From assembly GCA_029339505.1 (NCBI GenBank), contig JAQISU010000132.1:10519001-10583000 (forward strand): a stretch of DNA of 64,000 nucleotides, read 5' to 3'. The DNA comes from Unio delphinus (taxonomy: Eukaryota; Mollusca; Bivalvia; Unionida; Unionidae). This document shows positions 22,906 to 64,000 of the stretch, piece by piece. The notes beneath the pieces were generated by a model, which saw nothing but the letters and a program-made list of their open reading frames with translations, was not told the DNA's origin and made no database searches. A program made the translations under genes and the position numbers. The number at the start of each line of letters is the position of its first letter. Positions within the stretch are counted from its first letter, which is position 1.

Positions 22906-24030
22906 AGAGGGGGGGGGGTCATCATTCAGGCAGTGGCTGTGGGCCGAGGAGGACGTCTTTTCTGGAGCGGATGGCCTGGTGACGTCACAATGGGAGTGCT
23001 GTAATGGCATGATGATATCCCGGGCTGAAAAGTTAAGGACGACTTGTGATGTTGCCCCGTCGCTTCTTCGGAAAGGAAAAACTCGACTCGTACGGTGTCG
23101 ATAGTACAGGTGGCTCGAAATGGAAGTCTCGTAACTCCCGAACATGATTTGTGGCGGGGACGGACATGGAGGGAAACTTGGAAAGTGGCGACTACCACGT
23201 GGACTCGACATGGAAGTTTCGTAACTCCCACTAGCTTGCGGCAGAGACGGAAATGGAGAAGAAACAGTGGTAGTTGCTTGCACTGGTGCGACTTGAGAAT
23301 GTGACCGGCATGGATGTAACTTGAAGCAATCATGGAGGCCGCCACCCCGACATGGATGTAGATAGAAGCAGTCATGCCGGTCGCCACCGGACCGCCTCGT
23401 AGTGAAAAGATTTTTTCATTGCCATAGTCAATTTGCCTGAATAATAGGGGGCTCATTTGGTTACGAGTACCCCTCTTTGAACAACTTTCCGTGGCCCTAA
23501 AAAGCTGATATGATTTATTATTGGTACCTCCGTTCAAATTCACAACTAAAAATATCTACCATTGACTACACTAATATATGTCGCTAAGACATTTTTAATA
23601 TTCAAAATTTGTTAGGGACTTATGTTATGTACGCTTATGTACTTGAAATTTTGGAAATATAGGATATTAAATATCAATTCTTCAACTCTTATATTTGATA
23701 AATTGCACAGGTGGCTAACACATTATTGGATATTAAGCTGTCCTTAGTATAACTGGACTGAATGTGAAATAAGTGCGACCCTTTTGTTTCAGGTGTGGAC
23801 TGCGGCTGTGGCCTTGCTGTCTCTCTCTTGTGTGTGTTGCTGTGTCGCTGCGCTCCTGGACCTGGACCCTTTCCTCCTTTGCCGTTGCTGTCAGCTCTGG
23901 TCGGTTGATGTCGAATGGGTGTGTGTGTGTGTATGCTCTATTCCTACCCACCCCATAGGCCTCCATTTCCCTTGATAGTTACTTTTTAGTAATTCAGGGG
24001 AACGCCTAATGAATCGATAGTGCAATTAAG
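22906..24030. other. Unassigned sequence with short internal duplications
   Basis: Two near-copies of 'tggaagt.tcgtaactccc' occur about 92 bp apart (from about 23121 and 23213), and 'acatggatgta' recurs at 23308 and 23351. A long minus-strand frame (22926-23543) has no known domain and is repeat-driven. A polypyrimidine-rich, Cys-coding stretch follows at 23784-23975 after an acceptor-like 'tttgtttcag'. Confidence 0.4.
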
Positions 24031-24145
24031 CACTTTAAGGGTAACTAAATGGCTACCGACATGGTAGCTATAAAAGCTGTACATATGTTCCTAGTGAACG
24101 GTTATAGCTATAAAAATTCCAGCTAAGTAAGCGTAGACGAGAGAG
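24031..24145 (+). promoter_or_regulatory. Second candidate TATA promoter with the same 14-base downstream motif
   Basis: 'ctataaaag' near 24068 and TATAAAAA at 24109-24116 are followed, 23 bases after the start of the second TATA, by cgtagacgagagag (24132-24145), identical to 22892-22905. Sequence upstream of the TATA differs from the first site. Confidence 0.35.
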
Positions 24146-24281
24146 ACATAGAGAAAAAGGGGTTAGATAGAGATTGAGACTGATTGTATTGAAATCGAAC
24201 TGTTCTAAATTTCCTCAGTCATGAATAATTTTATACAGGTAAAATCCCTCTACAAAAGTGATATATTATTGAAATGACATA

Positions 24282-24427
24282 ATTCGGATTTGTCCACATT
24301 TTGATTTCTTCCAAATTTCGGATTAGCCCCAAAATTCGGATTTGTCCAGATTTTGATTTCTTCCAAATTTCGGATTAGCCCCAAAATTCGGATTTATCCA
24401 GATTTTGATTTTACACAAATTTCGGAT
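24282..24427. repeat. 52-bp tandem repeat, 2.8 copies
   Basis: Units begin 'attcggattt.tccagattttgatt' at 24282, 24334 and 24386, exactly 52 bases apart; the third unit is diverged and incomplete. Within the unit 'ttcggatt' occurs twice. Confidence 0.93.
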
Positions 24428-25372
24428 AGGAGTTTTACCATTTATTTATATAGTTTAGGTAATTAGAAATGAGAAGAAGGTTATCATCAAAATCGTATGA
24501 TAAGCACATCACAAAAATTGTTATGTGAAACACAAGTAAATGAAATATTTGTGATCTGTGAGATTATTATAGAGTAACAGGTTTCTAAACATAAAAACAT
24601 TTAACACCTAATACTTTAGAAATTTAGTTTCCGCAATTCTGTGACAGTGAGAAGAACCGTAAGTTAGCTAGGCTGAGTATCAGGATGTCTCAAAACAAGG
24701 GAACTTTAGAATATATTAAAAGGGCTATGCTATTCAGATTCGACTGAACATGTTCTATTACTCAAAGTCTTTTATAAGCATAATTACCATGCATTATCCC
24801 TCAGCATCAATATGCTAGACGTACCATAAACTACACCATAACTTCCAATTAGGAGGATGACCACACAGAAGAATCTAAGGCAGTATGAGACAAAAAATTA
24901 TTTTATTATGCAACATATAAATAAATTAAAATAATGAAGCTATCGCACGTGAGATTTAAAAGAAAAATACAGTTTTTGCAACCGTTTCTATGAACCACCT
25001 ATGTCTTTTTCTTAAGGGATTTACTTACTGACAGTATTTTGCAAATTCATTTTGAAGCCGTCTGAAGTCCTAGTCTATTTTGTTGAAAAAAGTAAAATCT
25101 CAGTAAAAATATTATGGAAATAGTAACTACAGTAAGTCATACCATTATGATTGATTTAATAAAGTTCATTGAAAAGCATTAATTCCATTTATATACAAAT
25201 ATCTGCAAAAATAATTACTGATACAAGTATAATTCCTAACATAGATGTACTTCTAAAGAAGGTGTGATGAGGAAAGTTTGCATAGAAAATTTCTGTATGC
25301 GAAGATAAATGAGCATAATGCAAAACCTGGTCCAATTAGCAAAACGCAGATTTGGAGATAAGGATAGAACAT

Positions 25373-25373
<1 letters not shown>

Positions 25374-25414
<41 letters not shown>
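25374..25414. repeat. (CA)n microsatellite
   Basis: About 20 CA units. Confidence 0.97.
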
Positions 25415-25417
<3 letters not shown>

Positions 25418-25476
25418 CTGCGGAAATGTGGAAGAAATGTGAATAAAACATAGAATAACTAGAGCATTTACATCTT

Positions 25477-25620
25477 CACAGGAGTCTGAAGTACGGCGAA
25501 ATCTCTGACAACACGAATTACCCTTATCGGTAATATAAATAAACACTATTACCGGTAAGGGAAATTCATGTTGTCAGAGATTTCGCCGTACTTTATTGAT
25601 AAAACGTCAGACTCCTGTGA
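25477..25620. repeat. Large inverted repeat (foldback/MITE-like), SNX17 upstream
   Basis: The left arm 'caggagtctgaagtacggcg...' is answered by a right arm ending '...cgccgtac' and '...tcagactcctgtg', meeting near 25545 with a very short loop. The pairing covers about 65 bases per arm, apart from a 13-14 base insertion in the right arm ('tttattgataaaacg'). It could extrude as a cruciform or fold as RNA. It may be a miniature transposon or a local inverted duplication. Confidence 0.85.
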
Positions 25621-25643
25621 CATCTTTCATTTAGTTTGTTTTT

Positions 25644-25647
<4 letters not shown>

Positions 25648-25705
<58 letters not shown>
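25648..25705. repeat. (AG)n microsatellite
   Basis: About 29 GA units, immediately upstream of the presumed SNX17 promoter. Confidence 0.97.
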
Positions 25706-25709
<4 letters not shown>

Positions 25710-25861
25710 AGACTATCTAATAAGTCAAGTGGAGAAGAAGAAAAAACACTTATAAAGCTAATTTTTCGCATACCGATTTGACCATATTTTTTCTTCTCGT
25801 TTTCGTAGTGTGGGTGGTGGGGTGGTACGTGGTGGTGGTGGTGTTTGCGTGCATGTAATCC

Positions 25862-26148
25862 TGGGTCACTATTCCTCCGTTTCCGGTTCCGGTAAATTTG
25901 ACAGGCTCAAGGCGTAAACGCGTTACTTGAAGTTATTGTACACGCTTTGCTGCACTCTTGAATATCAACAAGAGTATTAGCAGCAGTTTTAAATAAGTAT
26001 TTTGCATATTTTGTAGCTGTCGAATTCCAATTGTGAATCATATGACATTTAGAGGAAACTTAAACGCGTAAATACATGGCACAAGAAAGGGGGAGTGTTT
26101 AATCTGTTCTATCAACTGACAGCATATACTGAAATACAAGTCGGCAGA
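25862..26148 (+). promoter_or_regulatory. SNX17: Probable SNX17 promoter and 5' UTR
   Basis: The 290 bases before the start codon are less AT-rich than their surroundings and carry two adjacent TTCCGG cores (25881-25892), the reverse of the CCGGAA site bound by ETS-family factors and common in housekeeping promoters. No convincing TATA box is placed for the gene. The transcription start cannot be fixed from sequence. Confidence 0.5.
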
Positions 26149-62902
<36,754 letters not shown>

Positions 62903-64000
62903 GTATTCTTGTTATACCAACTGCTGAATTTCACAATTGTTAGTAGTTTTGTTTTAAACACTGTAAACAAATACAGTCTACAGTGAAAAAGAATTAATAA
63001 ATCTGTTAAACAGTAATTGTTGGACAGATAAGTTTTATTTTAATGAATTTTCATGAATCACTTCTTTATAATGCCAAGAAAGCAATAATTAGAAAAATGT
63101 AAGTTGGCAAATCAAGACAACACTTTATGCAAAATCTAGCTCCAGTTTCATATATTTTTTGCACACCTAGCTGCAAGTCTAAGTAATCTTATGATATGTT
63201 CCTTCATCTGCTGTGCATCATTCATTGTCCATCAGGCATCTTAGAGCTATTTTCAACTTAGCATTCAGTAACAAGATATAAAGTCCTTTCACATTTTGCA
63301 AAACAAGTCTAACCTGACAATGAACATGTCCACCATTACAAACCATTGAAAAAAACATGCAATGTTTACTTTTCCAAAACTGCTGGACAGCGTTTGATCG
63401 AAAGAATCCTGACATTAAGACCTTTCAGATTTATACGTATGATACTGATCTACAATCAAATATAGTCCCCATTATGAAAACTTGAAAAAAACCTGTCTGT
63501 TTCCAGTCAACAATTCCTATTTTCATCATCTCAGAATCTTCGTGATTAGTACTTGCCAGTACAGAGCAATCAGGCATTAAGATCTTGAAAGTTTGTACAA
63601 ATTATGCCAATATGCTATCAACCTTTCTAATTTGTACAGAACATGCAGATTTACTATCCAGTATTGCCACTATTTCAAAAATAGAAAAATATTTGAGCAG
63701 GTTCTCCAAAACCACTGAATAGAAATTGACAACCTTTGACATAAAGCATTCTGGCATGAAGACATCAAGTTTAAACACCTTTCCCACAAACACATGTACA
63801 ACAGAAACAGAGATTGCACTATAAGCAAGGGCACAAGTTACCAAGTGACCTCTGAGAATTCAAGGAGGGGTACCATCATAGCCAGAGATCAAGAAGACCT
63901 TGGGAGGGGTGGGGGGTGGGGGGGGTGGAGCTATGTTTGATGGCTGAATACTCATTTTATATTGTATATGGAAAATTAACAGCTTTTTTTTAATGAAATT
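62903..64000 (+). other. SNX17 intron 5 (incomplete)
   Basis: Contains a degenerate repeat at 63200-63850 and a G-rich run near 63901-63930. The next SNX17 exon is not reached. Confidence 0.75.
63200..63850 (-). repeat. Degenerate tandem repeat of about 160-180 bp
   Basis: The block 'ggcattaagatcttgaaag' (63573) recurs in diverged form at about 63411 and 63752, with an older version near 63264. Minus-strand frames through it are open for 65 and 80 codons and loosely resemble each other. No family is recognised. Confidence 0.45.

Noticed and set aside
22926..23543. 205-residue minus-strand protein
   Set aside because: Contains internal duplications and no recognisable domain, start context or splice structure; treated as a chance frame in less AT-rich DNA.
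23784..23975. Secreted Cys-rich peptide with hydrophobic start
   Set aside because: Composition comes from TG-rich low-complexity DNA; there is no stable motif or propeptide structure.

Overview
The window is animal nuclear DNA: AT-rich, intron-rich, with TATA- and ETS-type promoter sequence, tRNA-derived SINEs, LINEs, DIRS-like, Penelope-like and hAT elements, and many microsatellites. The mix of SINEs and retroelements suggests a lophotrochozoan, most likely a mollusc (bivalve or gastropod), but the species cannot be read from the sequence alone.

The only host gene I can support is the 5' part of a sorting nexin 17 (SNX17) orthologue on the + strand. Five coding exons lie at 26149-26208, 28955-29029, 46142-46259, 58123-58187 and 62792-62902. 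All have canonical splice sites and compatible phases and encode the first 143 residues: the PX domain and the start of the FERM-like module. The gene runs off the right edge. Its introns are about 2.7, 17.1, 11.9 and 4.6 kb and are full of old mobile elements.

Left of the gene (1-25.8 kb) is intergenic sequence. It holds SINE-A copies; an internally deleted hAT element with a perfect 8-bp target duplication (1717-3201); a Penelope-type GIY-YIG remnant (about 3224-3567); an old minus-strand LINE fragment (4.5-5.5 kb); a dispersed foldback-prone repeat; a badly decayed Polinton/adintovirus-like packaging ATPase region (about 11.5-12.9 kb); a 140-bp tandem repeat (16.2-17.2 kb); and a GC-rich, nearly intact LINE (18.3-22.4 kb) bracketed by (TA)n tracts, with one in-frame stop. 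Two TATA boxes followed at similar distance by the same 14-bp motif lie at 22.9 and 24.1 kb.

Inside the SNX17 introns are three degenerate same-strand sets of a DIRS-like tyrosine-recombinase retrotransposon (33.4-36.8, 40.6-44.1, and 48.3-48.9 plus 51.7-54.2 kb), a second tRNA-derived SINE family (SINE-B), LTR-type sequences (two with target duplications), C-terminal fragments of a third LINE, and two minisatellites (36 and 44 bp units) that tightly flank exon 3. No CRISPR array, rRNA or functional tRNA gene was seen.
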